Part shown: one piece after another, positions 1-7,507 of the stretch | How the letters are laid out: the number at the start of each line of letters is the position of its first letter | How positions within the stretch are numbered: the first letter of the stretch is position 1 | NCBI GenBank assembly: GCA_002345845.1 | Contig: DDWF01000016.1 | Location: 593-13,995 of the forward strand | Direction of reading: 5' to 3' | DNA: 13,403 nucleotides | Origin: Betaproteobacteria bacterium UBA2293 | Lineage (GTDB): Bacteria; Pseudomonadota; Gammaproteobacteria; Burkholderiales; Rhodocyclaceae | The notes under the pieces: model-generated | What the model was told of the DNA's origin: nothing | The model's database searches: none | What the model saw: only the letters and a program-made list of their open reading frames with translations | Made by a program: the position numbers and the translations under genes

Positions 1-785
1 TCGGCTTCCGCTGCGGCTTCCTTGGTCTCCTGCACATGGAAATCGTCCAGGAGCGCCTCGAGCGCGAATTCGACCAGGACCTGATCACCACGGCACCGAC
101 GGTGGTCTATGAAGTGGTCAATCGTGATGGTTCAATCATCCAGGTCGAGAATCCGGCCAAGTTGCCCGAGCTGAGCAAGGTTGAGGAGGTCCGCGAGCCG
201 ATCATCACGGCGACCATCTTCGTGCCCCAGGACTACCTCGGCAACGTCATCACGCTGTGCAACCAGAAGCGCGGCAACCAGGTGGACATGCATTACCACG
301 GCCGCCAGGTGAAGCTGATCTATGAAATGCCGATGGCCGAAGTGGTCATGGATTTCTTCGACAAGCTGAAGTCGTGCTCCAAGGGTTATGCCTCGCTCGA
401 CTACGATTTCAAGGAATACCGTGCAGCTGACGTGGTCAAGCTCGACATCCTGATCAATAGCGAGAAGGTCGATGCCCTGTCACTGATCGTGCACCGCTCG
501 AATTCGCAGTACCGCGGCCGCGAACTGGCTTCCAAGATGCGCGAGCTGATTCCCCGCCAGATGTACGACGTGGCCATCCAGGCAGCGATCGGTTCGCACA
601 TCATCGCCCGCGAAAACGTCAAGGCGATGCGTAAGGACGTGTTGGCCAAGTGCTACGGCGGCGACATCACTCGCAAGAAGAAGCTGCTGGAAAAGCAGAA
701 GGCCGGCAAGAAGCGCATGAAGCAGGTGGGCAGCGTGGAAATTCCCCAGGAAGCCTTCCTCGCTGTCTTACGCGTCGATAACTGA
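1..785 (+). CDS. lepA: Elongation factor 4 (LepA), C-terminal part, 5' end outside window
   Basis: The open frame runs in from the left edge (first full codon at position 3) and gives about 260 residues, against roughly 600 in the whole protein. It therefore covers the EF-G-like domain V region and the LepA-specific C-terminal domain, while the GTPase domain is off the window. Seen directly: the [20 protein letters not shown] segment at the left edge, [10 protein letters not shown] soon after, and the lysine-rich tail ending in [18 protein letters not shown], all hallmarks of LepA. The family binds ribosomes and promotes back-translocation or helps stalled and assembling ribosomes. The ATG at 36 is an internal methionine, not the start. 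lepB follows after 8 bases, the usual lepA-lepB pairing in proteobacteria. Confidence 0.97.
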   Translation, partial: GFRCGFLGLLHMEIVQERLEREFDQDLITTAPTVVYEVVNRDGSIIQVENPAKLPELSKVEEVREPIITATIFVPQDYLGNVITLCNQKRGNQVDMHYHGRQVKLIYEMPMAEVVMDFFDKLKSCSKGYASLDYDFKEYRAADVVKLDILINSEKVDALSLIVHRSNSQYRGRELASKMRELIPRQMYDVAIQAAIGSHIIARENVKAMRKDVLAKCYGGDITRKKKLLEKQKAGKKRMKQVGSVEIPQEAFLAVLRVDN

Positions 786-793
786 GAGTAACG

Positions 794-1579
794 ATGAATT
801 TTGCCCTGATCCTTTTCGTACTGCTGGTCGTCACCGGCGTGTTGTACGCGATCAATTTCAAGCTGCGCAAGGCGCGTCCGCCAGGTGCCAAGGAGCCCTT
901 GTGGGTGGAGTGGGGCGCCGATTTCTTCCCGGTCATCCTGATCGTCTTCGTGCTCCGCTCCTTTCTCTTCGAGCCGTTCAAGATTCCCTCGGGTTCGATG
1001 ATTCCGACGCTGCTGGTCGGCGACTTCATCCTGGTCAACAAGTACACTTACGGTATCCGTCTGCCGGTGATCAACAAGAAGATCATTTCGCTGAACGAAC
1101 CGCAGCGCGGCGACGTCATGGTTTTCCGCTATCCGGAAGACCCATCGCTCGACTACATCAAGCGTGTGGTCGGCATTCCGGGCGATGTTGTGGCCTATCA
1201 GAACAAGCGGCTGAGCATCAACGGCCAGCCAGTGGAAATGAGCAAGACTGCGGATTACCTGCATCCCGAGCGCCTGTATTACTCCGAACAGTACCTGGCG
1301 AAAATGGGCGAAATCGATCATCGCCTGCTCAACGACACCGATGCGCCGGCTTTCATTCCCGATGCCGGGCGCTTTCCGTACCGCGAAAATTGCACCTACA
1401 ATGCCGCAGGTGTGACCTGCAAGGTGCCGGAAGGCCACTATTTCATGATGGGCGATAACCGTGACAACAGCCGTGATAGTCGGGCCTGGGGTTTCGTTCC
1501 GGAAGAGAATATCGTCGGTAAGGCATTCTTCATCTGGCTCAATTTCAGCGATCTTGGCCGGATCGGCTCGTTCAAGTAA
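794..1579 (+). CDS. lepB: Signal peptidase I
   Basis: 261 residues. This inner-membrane serine protease cuts signal peptides from secreted proteins using a Ser/Lys dyad. Two hydrophobic segments lie near residues 2-22 and 43-60, followed by the periplasmic catalytic domain. The catalytic serine is Ser68 in PSGSMIPT, the general-base lysine is Lys123 in YIKRVVGIPGD, and the family signature GDNRDNSRDSR is at 220-230. Cys200 and Cys209 flank a loop of the catalytic domain and could form the disulfide known in the E. coli enzyme (inference). Length is below the E. coli enzyme (about 324) because the insertions are smaller. The start ATG at 794 lies 8 bases after the lepA stop with GAGAGTAA upstream as a modest ribosome site. 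Likely co-transcribed with lepA. Confidence 0.97.
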   Translation: MNFALILFVLLVVTGVLYAINFKLRKARPPGAKEPLWVEWGADFFPVILIVFVLRSFLFEPFKIPSGSMIPTLLVGDFILVNKYTYGIRLPVINKKIISLNEPQRGDVMVFRYPEDPSLDYIKRVVGIPGDVVAYQNKRLSINGQPVEMSKTADYLHPERLYYSEQYLAKMGEIDHRLLNDTDAPAFIPDAGRFPYRENCTYNAAGVTCKVPEGHYFMMGDNRDNSRDSRAWGFVPEENIVGKAFFIWLNFSDLGRIGSFK

Positions 1580-1589
1580 GGGGACAACG

Positions 1590-1940
1590 ATGAAATATCA
1601 ACGTGGCGTGGCGCTTTCCGGCCTGCTTTTCTGGGGCGTCATTCTGGTGCTGGTTGCCGTGCTCGGCATGAAGGTCGCCCCGACGACCATTGAGTACTAC
1701 AAGATCAAGAAGAGTGCCGAAGGCACGCTGGCCAAGATGGGCCCCGAGTCGACCGTCGCCGATGTGCGTAATGCCTTCGACCGCTTTGCCGAAATCGACA
1801 TGCTCGAGTTTTCTTCGAAGGATCTGGAAATTTCCAAGGAGAACGGCAAGATCGTCATCGAGTATGCCTACGAGAAGCGCATTCACCTGTTTGCCAATGT
1901 CAGCCTGCTGATCGAATACGCGGGAGCGGCCGGACGCTAG
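1590..1940 (+). CDS. DUF4845 small membrane protein
   Basis: 116 residues. It begins with a short basic stretch (MKYQRG), one hydrophobic segment at about residues 8-28, and then a soluble alpha/beta tail of about 85 residues rich in Lys and Glu. This layout and the position between lepB and rnc match the uncharacterised DUF4845 family common in beta- and gammaproteobacteria. Its function is not known and none is assigned here. The ATG at 1590 is preferred because AAGGGG lies just upstream and the protein then starts right before the membrane segment; the frame stays open upstream to 1461, but that stretch overlaps lepB. The N-terminus resembles a type IV pilin-like signal but has Gly instead of Glu at the expected +5 place. 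The stop codon shares one base with the rnc start. Confidence 0.88.
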   Translation: MKYQRGVALSGLLFWGVILVLVAVLGMKVAPTTIEYYKIKKSAEGTLAKMGPESTVADVRNAFDRFAEIDMLEFSSKDLEISKENGKIVIEYAYEKRIHLFANVSLLIEYAGAAGR

Positions 1941-2611
1941 TGGTGACAGTGCTGACGGTTGCCGCCCGGCTTGGCCATCAATTTGCCGATCAGCAACTGC
2001 TGCGGACGGCGCTGACGCATCGTAGTTTCGGTACACCGAACAACGAGCGCCTGGAGTTTCTTGGCGACGGCATCCTCGATTGCGTGATCGCTGCGGCCCT
2101 TTACCAACGCTTCGCCGATCTGCCGGAGGGCGATCTGTCCCGCCTGCGGGCCAATCTGGTTCGCCAGGACGCCCTGCATCAACTGGCGCTGCAACTGAAT
2201 ATCGGCGAGGCCCTGCGGCTCGGCGAGGGTGAGCTGAAAAGCGGCGGCGCGCAGCGCCCATCCATCCTTGCCGATGCCCTGGAAGCGCTGTTCGGTGCCA
2301 TTTATCTTGATGCCGGCTTTGAGGCGGCGGCAGCAGTTGTGCTCAACCTTTATGCACCGCTGCTCGACGCGCTGCAGCCGGGCAAGGTACGCAAGGATGC
2401 CAAGACCGGCCTGCAGGAATGGTTGCAGGGACGAAAAAAACCCTTGCCGCGCTACGTCCTGATCGAAGCCAGCGGTGCCGCTCACGAACAGTCCTTCGCC
2501 GTCGCCTGCGAGCTCGCCGACCCGCCGCTGCGCACGCTGGGCCACGGATCTAGCCGGCGTATCGCCGAACAGAACGCCGCTGAAAAGGCGATGAAAGCAT
2601 TGCACGCATGA
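1940..2611 (+). CDS. rnc: Ribonuclease III
   Basis: 223 residues, close to E. coli RNase III (226). It cleaves double-stranded RNA, processing rRNA precursors and some mRNAs. The catalytic domain carries the signature NERLEFLGD at 35-43. By alignment with E. coli the metal-binding residues are Glu36, Asp43, Asp112 and Glu115 ([20 protein letters not shown]). The double-stranded RNA-binding domain spans about 152-222 with [16 protein letters not shown] near its end. The start is a GTG at 1940 overlapping the upstream TAG by one base; in-frame GTGs at 1943 and 1949 are alternatives, with no ATG nearby. The end overlaps era by 4 bases (ATGA). A run of seven A bases (2434-2440) encodes Lys166-Lys167, unusual in this GC-rich gene. 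Confidence 0.97.
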   Translation: MVTVLTVAARLGHQFADQQLLRTALTHRSFGTPNNERLEFLGDGILDCVIAAALYQRFADLPEGDLSRLRANLVRQDALHQLALQLNIGEALRLGEGELKSGGAQRPSILADALEALFGAIYLDAGFEAAAAVVLNLYAPLLDALQPGKVRKDAKTGLQEWLQGRKKPLPRYVLIEASGAAHEQSFAVACELADPPLRTLGHGSSRRIAEQNAAEKAMKALHA

Positions 2612-3492
2612 CACAACTTCGCTCCGGTTACATCGCCATCGTCGGCCGCCCCAACGTCGGCAAGTCGACGCTGCTCAACCACCTGATCGGCGAGAAGATC
2701 AGCATCGTTTCGCGCAAGGCGCAGACGACCCGGCACCGGGTGACCGGCATCCTGACCGATGAAAAATCCCAATTCGTTTTTGTCGACACCCCGGGCTTCC
2801 AGACCAAGTTCTCCAATGCCTTGAACCGGGCGATGAACCGTGGCGTGACGCAGACCCTGAGCGATGTCGATGTCGTCCTCTTCGTTGTCGAGGCCGGGCG
2901 CTACGACGCCAAGGACAAGGCTGTCGTCCGCTTGCTGCCGAAGGACCGGCCAGTGATCCTGGTGGTGAACAAAACCGACTTGCTGAAGGATCGTACGGCT
3001 TTGCTGCCCTTCCTGGGCGAGGTTGCCGCCGATTTCGACTACGCCGCCGTGGTTCCGGTCAGCGCCGCCAAGGGGCGGCAGACCCAGGACCTGCTGGCCG
3101 AAGCGCGCAAGCATCTGCCCAACGAAGGCTTGATGTTCCCGGAGGACGAGCTGACCGACAAGAGCGAGCGTTTTCTCGCCTCGGAATACATCCGTGAAAA
3201 GGTATTCCGTCTGCTCGGCGATGAGTTGCCGTATGCCACCGCCGTCGAGATCGAGCGTTTCGAAGTCGAGGGCAACCTGCGCCGCATCTTCGCCGCCATC
3301 GTCGTCGATCGCGAAGGGCACAAGGCCATCGTCATCGGCAAGGGCGGCGAATCGCTGAAGCGCATCGCCAGCGAGGCACGCCAGGACATGGAGCGGCTGT
3401 TCGGCGGTAAGGTCTATCTCGAAGTCTGGGTCAAGGTGAAATCCGGCTGGAACGACGACGAGCGCCTGCTGAAAAGCCTCGGCTACGAGTAA
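2608..3492 (+). CDS. era: GTPase Era
   Basis: 294 residues, full length. Era binds the 3' end of 16S rRNA and acts as a checkpoint in 30S subunit assembly. All GTPase motifs are visible: G1 GRPNVGKS at 13-20, the switch-I region with TTRHRVTG, G3 DTPG at 60-63, G4 NKTD at 121-124 and G5 SAAK at 152-155. The C-terminal KH RNA-binding domain contains [10 protein letters not shown] at 244-253 and ends with the typical [13 protein letters not shown]. The start ATG overlaps the rnc stop in an ATGA, so translation is probably coupled. RNase III and Era from one transcript link rRNA cutting with subunit maturation, the standard arrangement in proteobacteria. Confidence 0.98.
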   Translation: MTQLRSGYIAIVGRPNVGKSTLLNHLIGEKISIVSRKAQTTRHRVTGILTDEKSQFVFVDTPGFQTKFSNALNRAMNRGVTQTLSDVDVVLFVVEAGRYDAKDKAVVRLLPKDRPVILVVNKTDLLKDRTALLPFLGEVAADFDYAAVVPVSAAKGRQTQDLLAEARKHLPNEGLMFPEDELTDKSERFLASEYIREKVFRLLGDELPYATAVEIERFEVEGNLRRIFAAIVVDREGHKAIVIGKGGESLKRIASEARQDMERLFGGKVYLEVWVKVKSGWNDDERLLKSLGYE

Positions 3493-3507
3493 CGCGCCGC
3501 TACCGCG

Positions 3508-4236
3508 ATGAACCAGCGCAGCAAGGTCGACGGCCAGCCCGCCTACGTACTGCACAGTTATCCCTTTCGGGAAACCAGCCTGATCGTCGAAGTGTTTACC
3601 CGCGATTTCGGCCGTATGGCCCTGCTGGCCCGCGGTGCCCGCCGCCCGCGTGCCGCCATCCGCGGCCTGCTGATGGGTTTCCAGCCGCTGGAACTGGGTT
3701 GGGCCGGCAAGGGCGAAGTGCTGACGCTGATGAAGGCGGAGTGGGTCGGAGGTCAGCCGCTGTTGACCGGCCAGGCACTGTTCTGCGGCTATTACCTGAA
3801 TGAACTGCTGATGCATTTGCTGCCGCGCGAGGATGCTCACGAAGTCCTGTTCGCGCGCTATGCCGAGATGCTGCAACGTCTGGCGCTCGATTCCGCCGGC
3901 AAGGTTCGCGAGGCCGACCTGCGCTGCTTCGAGAAGGCGCTGTTGCAGGAACTCGGCTACGGCCTGACGCTTGATCGCGATGCCGCCGGCCAGCCGGTCA
4001 GCGGCGAAGCGTTCTACACTTACCGCATGGAGCAGGGACCGGTGCGCCTTGAGCACGACGCGGCGGCGGCCCAGGTGGTGCGCGGCCAGACCTTGCTCGA
4101 TCTGGCGGCCGAAGACTTTGCCGACCCGCGTTCGCGGGCCGAGGCCAAGGCCCTGATGCGCACGCTGCTGGCCTACTACCTGGCCGGCAAGGAATTGGAA
4201 ACACGCAAGATTTTCAAGGAGTTGCAGGAGCTATGA
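3508..4236 (+). CDS. recO: DNA repair protein RecO
   Basis: 242 residues, the same length as E. coli RecO. RecO works with RecR (and RecF) to load RecA onto single-stranded DNA covered by SSB. The N-terminal OB-fold spans about residues 8-80 ([20 protein letters not shown], then [14 protein letters not shown], both typical). The C-terminal helical part includes [22 protein letters not shown]. No cysteine cluster for a zinc finger is seen, as in E. coli RecO. The start ATG lies 15 bases after era with little Shine-Dalgarno signal. The stop overlaps pdxJ as ATGA. Confidence 0.95.
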   Translation: MNQRSKVDGQPAYVLHSYPFRETSLIVEVFTRDFGRMALLARGARRPRAAIRGLLMGFQPLELGWAGKGEVLTLMKAEWVGGQPLLTGQALFCGYYLNELLMHLLPREDAHEVLFARYAEMLQRLALDSAGKVREADLRCFEKALLQELGYGLTLDRDAAGQPVSGEAFYTYRMEQGPVRLEHDAAAAQVVRGQTLLDLAAEDFADPRSRAEAKALMRTLLAYYLAGKELETRKIFKELQEL

Positions 4237-4988
4237 TCGAACTTGGCGTCAATATCGACCACATCGCCACCATCCGTCAGGCGCGGCGCACCTATGAACC
4301 CGATCCGTTGTGGGGCGCCGTCGAGGCGCATCTGGGTGGGGCCGACGGCATTACCGTGCATCTGCGCGAGGACCGCCGGCATATACAGGACAGCGACGTA
4401 CGCCGGCTCAAGGAAACGACGCAGATCAAGCTGAACCTGGAAATGGCGGCGACCGACGAGATGGTCGCCATCGCCTGCGCCATCAAGCCGGAAATGGCCA
4501 TGCTGGTGCCGGAAGGGCGGCATGAGGTGACGACCGAAGGCGGCCTCGACATCCTTGGCCAGGAAGCCCGGCTGCAGGAGGTCATCGCCCGCCTGGCCGA
4601 GGCCGGCATCACCACCAGTGTGTTCATCGATGCCGAGTTGCCGCAGATCGAAGCGGCGGCGCGCATCGGCGCTCGCGTCTGCGAAATCCATACCGGGCCT
4701 TATGCCCATGCCTTCTACGAGAAGGGGCGTGATGCCGAGGCGCCGGCGGTGCTGGCCGAACTCGACAAGATCCGTCTGGGTGGTCGTCTGGTGCAGCAAC
4801 TGGGCATGCGCTTCAATGCCGGACACGCACTGAACTACTACAACGTACAGCCGATCGCTCGCTTGGCCGGTATCCGCGAATTGCACATCGGCCACGCCAT
4901 CGTCAGTCGCGCCGTGTTCGTCGGTCTGCGCGAGGCGGTACGCGAAATGAAGGCGCTGATGCGTCAGGCGGCTGAGCAAGGCGAATGA
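4233..4988 (+). CDS. pdxJ: Pyridoxine 5'-phosphate synthase
   Basis: 251 residues. PdxJ joins 1-deoxy-D-xylulose 5-phosphate with 3-amino-2-oxopropyl phosphate to make pyridoxine 5'-phosphate, the last ring-forming step of the DXP-dependent vitamin B6 route. It is a TIM barrel with clear family blocks: [14 protein letters not shown] at 5-18, [15 protein letters not shown] at 37-51 with catalytic His43, KLNLEMA with Glu70, EIHTGPYA at 151-158, AGHALNYYN around His198, and [17 protein letters not shown] near the end. These match the catalytic His, Glu and His of the E. coli enzyme. The ATGA overlaps on both sides (recO before, acpS after) suggest coupled translation. Confidence 0.98.
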   Translation: MIELGVNIDHIATIRQARRTYEPDPLWGAVEAHLGGADGITVHLREDRRHIQDSDVRRLKETTQIKLNLEMAATDEMVAIACAIKPEMAMLVPEGRHEVTTEGGLDILGQEARLQEVIARLAEAGITTSVFIDAELPQIEAAARIGARVCEIHTGPYAHAFYEKGRDAEAPAVLAELDKIRLGGRLVQQLGMRFNAGHALNYYNVQPIARLAGIRELHIGHAIVSRAVFVGLREAVREMKALMRQAAEQGE

Positions 4989-5356
4989 TCCACGGCATCG
5001 GCACCGATATCGTCGCTGTTGCCCGCCTGCGTGGCATGTGGGAGCGGCATGGCGAGCGGGCGCTGGACAAGCTGCTGGCGCCGCAGGAGCGCGACGATTT
5101 TGCTCGGGCGGCCGATAAGGGGCGCTTTCTCGCCAAGCGTTTCGCTGCCAAGGAGGCCTTCGCCAAGGCCTTCGGTACCGGCGTGCGGCCACCCGTGTTG
5201 CTGCCGGCCATCGCCGTGACACACGACGAACTCGGCAAGCCGGTCTTCGTCTTTAACGGGGCGCTGGCCACGGCCGCGCAACACCTGACCGCCCACCTTT
5301 CAATCAGCGACGAGGCCGAATACGCCGTCGCCTACGTCATCCTGGAGCACGCATGA
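4985..5356 (+). CDS. acpS: Holo-[acyl-carrier-protein] synthase
   Basis: 123 residues, typical for AcpS (about 125). It transfers the 4'-phosphopantetheine arm from CoA to apo-ACP, switching on fatty acid synthesis. Visible motifs are GIGTDIV at 4-10 with metal-binding Asp8, and [20 protein letters not shown] at 47-66 with Glu57, the two metal ligands of the family. The C-terminus has [18 protein letters not shown], the usual last strand. The start overlaps the pdxJ stop (ATGA at 4985-4988). The pdxJ-acpS pair is conserved across proteobacteria. Confidence 0.97.
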   Translation: MIHGIGTDIVAVARLRGMWERHGERALDKLLAPQERDDFARAADKGRFLAKRFAAKEAFAKAFGTGVRPPVLLPAIAVTHDELGKPVFVFNGALATAAQHLTAHLSISDEAEYAVAYVILEHA

Positions 5357-6360
5357 ACGCCTTGACCCTCGGGCCGTTGATGATCGACATCGCCGGCACC
5401 GAACTGACCGATGTCGACCGCCAGCGCCTGTGCCATCCATTGGTCGGCGGCATCATTCTGTTCTCGCGCAACTATGCTAACCGCGAACAACTGACGGCGC
5501 TGACCGCCGAAATTCATGCCTTGCGCCAACCGCCCCTGCTGATCGCAGTTGATCACGAAGGGGGCCGGGTGCAGCGTTTTCGCGACGGTTTCACCCGTCT
5601 GCCGGCGATGCGTACCCTTGGTGAGTTGCATGATCGCGACCCGCAGGCGGCCCTGGCTGCCGCCCGGGCGGTCGGCCTGGTGCTGGCCGCCGAGTTGCGT
5701 GCCAGTGGCGTTGACTACTCCTTCACGCCGGTGCTCGATCTCGACTACGGCCCTTCGCGCGTCATCGGTGACCGTGCCTTCCACCGCGATCCGGAGGTTG
5801 TCATCGCGCTGGCCAATGCCTTGGGCGAAGGCCTGAAGCATGGGGGCATGGGCACCTGCGGCAAGCATTTTCCCGGGCATGGTTATGTGATTCCGGATTC
5901 GCACGTCGAATTGCCGGTCGATGATCGTCCTCTGGCGGCCATGCAGGAAGACCTGTTGCCTTATCGCCAGCTGCCGCTCGACGCGGTGATGGCGGCCCAT
6001 GTCATATATGACTGTGTTGACTGCAATACGGCTGTATTTTCAAATAAATGGATAAGTTATTTGAGAAATGACATGAAGTTTGATGGGGTGGTTTTCACCG
6101 ACGATCTGTCGATGGCCGGTGCCGGTGTCGTCGGCGACATGCTGGCGCGCGTGCAGACCGCCTGGGCGGCTGGCTGCGACATGTTGCTGGTGTGCAACGC
6201 GCCGGACTCGGTGGCGCAGGTGCTGGACAACTGGCGACCGCAGCCCGACCCCCAGCGCGGCCAGCGCGTGCTCAAGTTGTTGCCGCAGCAGCCAGCGCCG
6301 GGGCTGGACAGCGCGGCCTACCGCAGCGCCCTGGGTGTCATCGACGGCCTGAGCAGCTGA
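5353..6360 (+). CDS. nagZ: Beta-N-acetylhexosaminidase NagZ
   Basis: 335 residues, the short single-domain Gram-negative form of glycoside hydrolase family 3. This cytosolic enzyme removes GlcNAc from anhydro-muropeptides in cell-wall recycling, a pathway that in many bacteria feeds signals to beta-lactamase induction. Seen: [14 protein letters not shown] at 63-76; KHFPGHG at 171-177; the Asp-Ser-His acid/base motif at 182-184; and [10 protein letters not shown] at 248-257, where the first Asp of TDD (Asp250) is the expected nucleophile. Bases 6001-6080, coding for about residues 217-243, are AT-rich and use codons unlike the rest. That segment aligns to E. coli NagZ with one residue fewer and adds a CxxC (221-224). 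The frame is intact and catalytic residues are kept, so the gene is probably active. It overlaps acpS by ATGA, and corA follows after 1 base. Confidence 0.96.
   Translation: MNALTLGPLMIDIAGTELTDVDRQRLCHPLVGGIILFSRNYANREQLTALTAEIHALRQPPLLIAVDHEGGRVQRFRDGFTRLPAMRTLGELHDRDPQAALAAARAVGLVLAAELRASGVDYSFTPVLDLDYGPSRVIGDRAFHRDPEVVIALANALGEGLKHGGMGTCGKHFPGHGYVIPDSHVELPVDDRPLAAMQEDLLPYRQLPLDAVMAAHVIYDCVDCNTAVFSNKWISYLRNDMKFDGVVFTDDLSMAGAGVVGDMLARVQTAWAAGCDMLLVCNAPDSVAQVLDNWRPQPDPQRGQRVLKLLPQQPAPGLDSAAYRSALGVIDGLSS
6001..6080 (+). other. AT-rich island inside nagZ
   Basis: Hand count gives 25 G or C in these 80 bases (about 31%), against 51 of 80 (about 64%) in the 80 bases just before. The change is abrupt, starting right after the codons for the family AAH residues. 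Codons such as ATA, AGA, TCA and GTA are concentrated here. The frame is kept. This may be a recombined patch from a lower-GC relative or a regulatory segment; the sequence alone cannot decide. Confidence 0.7.
6037..6067. repeat. Inverted repeat in the nagZ AT-rich island
   Basis: TTTTCAAATAA (6037-6047) and TTATTTGAGAA (6057-6067) form an 11-position stem around a 9-base loop. Eight contiguous pairs next to the loop are perfect, one position is T opposite G (a wobble in RNA), then two more pairs follow. It could be an mRNA hairpin or a protein-binding dyad, but short dyads arise easily by chance in AT-rich DNA. Confidence 0.45.
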
Positions 6361-6361
6361 C

Positions 6362-7459
6362 ATGGCCAAGCATATCGCCGCCAAGTCCAAGGCCAGAAAA
6401 GCCACCGCCAAGCGCTCGGGCAAGGCCGGCCTGCCTGCCGGCGCCCTGGTGCATATTGGTGAACGCAAGATCGAGCGGGCGGCGATCACCCTGATTGCCT
6501 ACGACGGGGCGGCTGTCGATGAGACGCTGTTCGAGGATCTAGCCGCTTGTCGGGCGTTCACCCCGGGCCGCGAGAAGGTCTGGCTGAACGTGCATGGCCT
6601 GCACGAGCCGGAAGTGTTGCAGGAAATCGGTCGGCGCTTCCAACTCCATCCGCTGGTGCTGGAAGACATCCTCAATACCGATCAGCGCCCGAAAGTGGAC
6701 GATTACGGCACCTATCTGTTCCTGGTCGCCCGCGTCTTCGATTACGATCCGGCAACCTTGGCGGTGAGCAGTGAGCAGGTCAGTTTCGTCATTGGCGACA
6801 ACTTCGTGCTCAGCTTCCAGGAGCGACCGACCGGCACCTTCGCACCAGTCCGCGAATGGCTGCGCGCCGACCGCGGCCGCATCCGCCAGCTGGGTACCGA
6901 TTACCTCGCCTATGCGCTGCTCGATTTGGTAGTCGACCGCTATTTCAATATTCTCGAGCAGATTGGCGACCGAGCCGAAGATCTCGAGGAGGAACTGTTG
7001 CAGGATCCTGGTGCCACTCAATTGGCAACCCTGCATCAGCTCAAGCGCGAGACACTGAACCTGCGCCGGGCCATCTGGCCGTTGCGCGAGGTGGTCAATT
7101 CACTGGTACGCAACGAGCAGCGCTTTTTCACCGCCGACACCCAGCTCTATCTGCGCGACATCTACGACCACACCGTGCACCTGATCGAGTCGCTGGAAGC
7201 CATCCGCGACCTGATCGCCGGCATGCTCGACATCTACCTGTCGTCGATCAGCAACCGGGTGAACAAGGAAGTCCGGGCACTGACCGTGATCGCCCTGGTG
7301 TTCATGCCGACGACGCTGATTTCCGGCATTTTCGGCATGAATTTCAGAAGCATGCCGCTGCTCGACGATGCCAGCGGCTTCATCTACGCCATCCTGCTGA
7401 TGATCGCGGTGGCGACAACCCTGGGCGTCATCTTCTGGCGCCGGCGCTGGCTAGGATGA
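6362..7459 (+). CDS. corA: CorA-family magnesium/cobalt transporter
   Basis: 365 residues. CorA proteins form pentameric inner-membrane channels that bring in Mg2+ (also Co2+ or Ni2+). The large cytosolic N-terminal domain spans about 25-300, including WLNVHGLHEPEVLQEIG and LVLEDILNTDQRPKVDDYG, which are typical of the family. Two membrane helices are at about 307-324 and 341-358, with the signature GMN at 325-327 just after the first. Residues 1-22 are a Lys/Arg/Ala-rich extension with low complexity. The loop after GMN reads FRSMPLLDD; the usual MPEL glutamate is missing and the tyrosine before GMN is Phe, so ion handling may differ from E. coli CorA. The C-terminus is basic (WRRRWLG), as usual. 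The ATG starts 1 base after nagZ with no clear ribosome site, and a terminator overlaps its stop. Confidence 0.93.
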   Translation: MAKHIAAKSKARKATAKRSGKAGLPAGALVHIGERKIERAAITLIAYDGAAVDETLFEDLAACRAFTPGREKVWLNVHGLHEPEVLQEIGRRFQLHPLVLEDILNTDQRPKVDDYGTYLFLVARVFDYDPATLAVSSEQVSFVIGDNFVLSFQERPTGTFAPVREWLRADRGRIRQLGTDYLAYALLDLVVDRYFNILEQIGDRAEDLEEELLQDPGATQLATLHQLKRETLNLRRAIWPLREVVNSLVRNEQRFFTADTQLYLRDIYDHTVHLIESLEAIRDLIAGMLDIYLSSISNRVNKEVRALTVIALVFMPTTLISGIFGMNFRSMPLLDDASGFIYAILLMIAVATTLGVIFWRRRWLG

Positions 7460-7484
7460 AAAAACCCACCGAACGGCGGGTTTT
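7459..7484. terminator. Bidirectional rho-independent terminator between corA and argC
   Basis: An A-run (7459-7464) and CCC pair with GGG and TTTT (7478-7484); the inner CC and GG pair around the loop GAAC, with one A/C mismatch in the stem. Reading + the stem ends in TTTTG; reading - it ends in six T. It sits between the convergent ends of corA and argC and can serve both. Confidence 0.85.
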
Positions 7485-7507
7485 GTCGTTTGCCAAGTCG
7501 CTCGGCC

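Noticed and set aside
653..1438. - strand open frame opposite the end of lepA and lepB
   Set aside because: LepB is unmistakable on the + strand; the antisense product is His/Arg/Gln-rich shadow sequence.
1461..1589. Longer start for the DUF4845 gene
   Set aside because: It would add 43 residues overlapping lepB in another frame, without homology to the family. The ATG at 1590 has a good ribosome site and sits just before the membrane segment.
2482..4056. Very long - strand open frame (524 codons) over rnc, era and recO
   Set aside because: It lies fully antisense to three well-identified genes. Its product is rich in Gln, Ala and Leu without family motifs, as expected from a GC-rich codon shadow.
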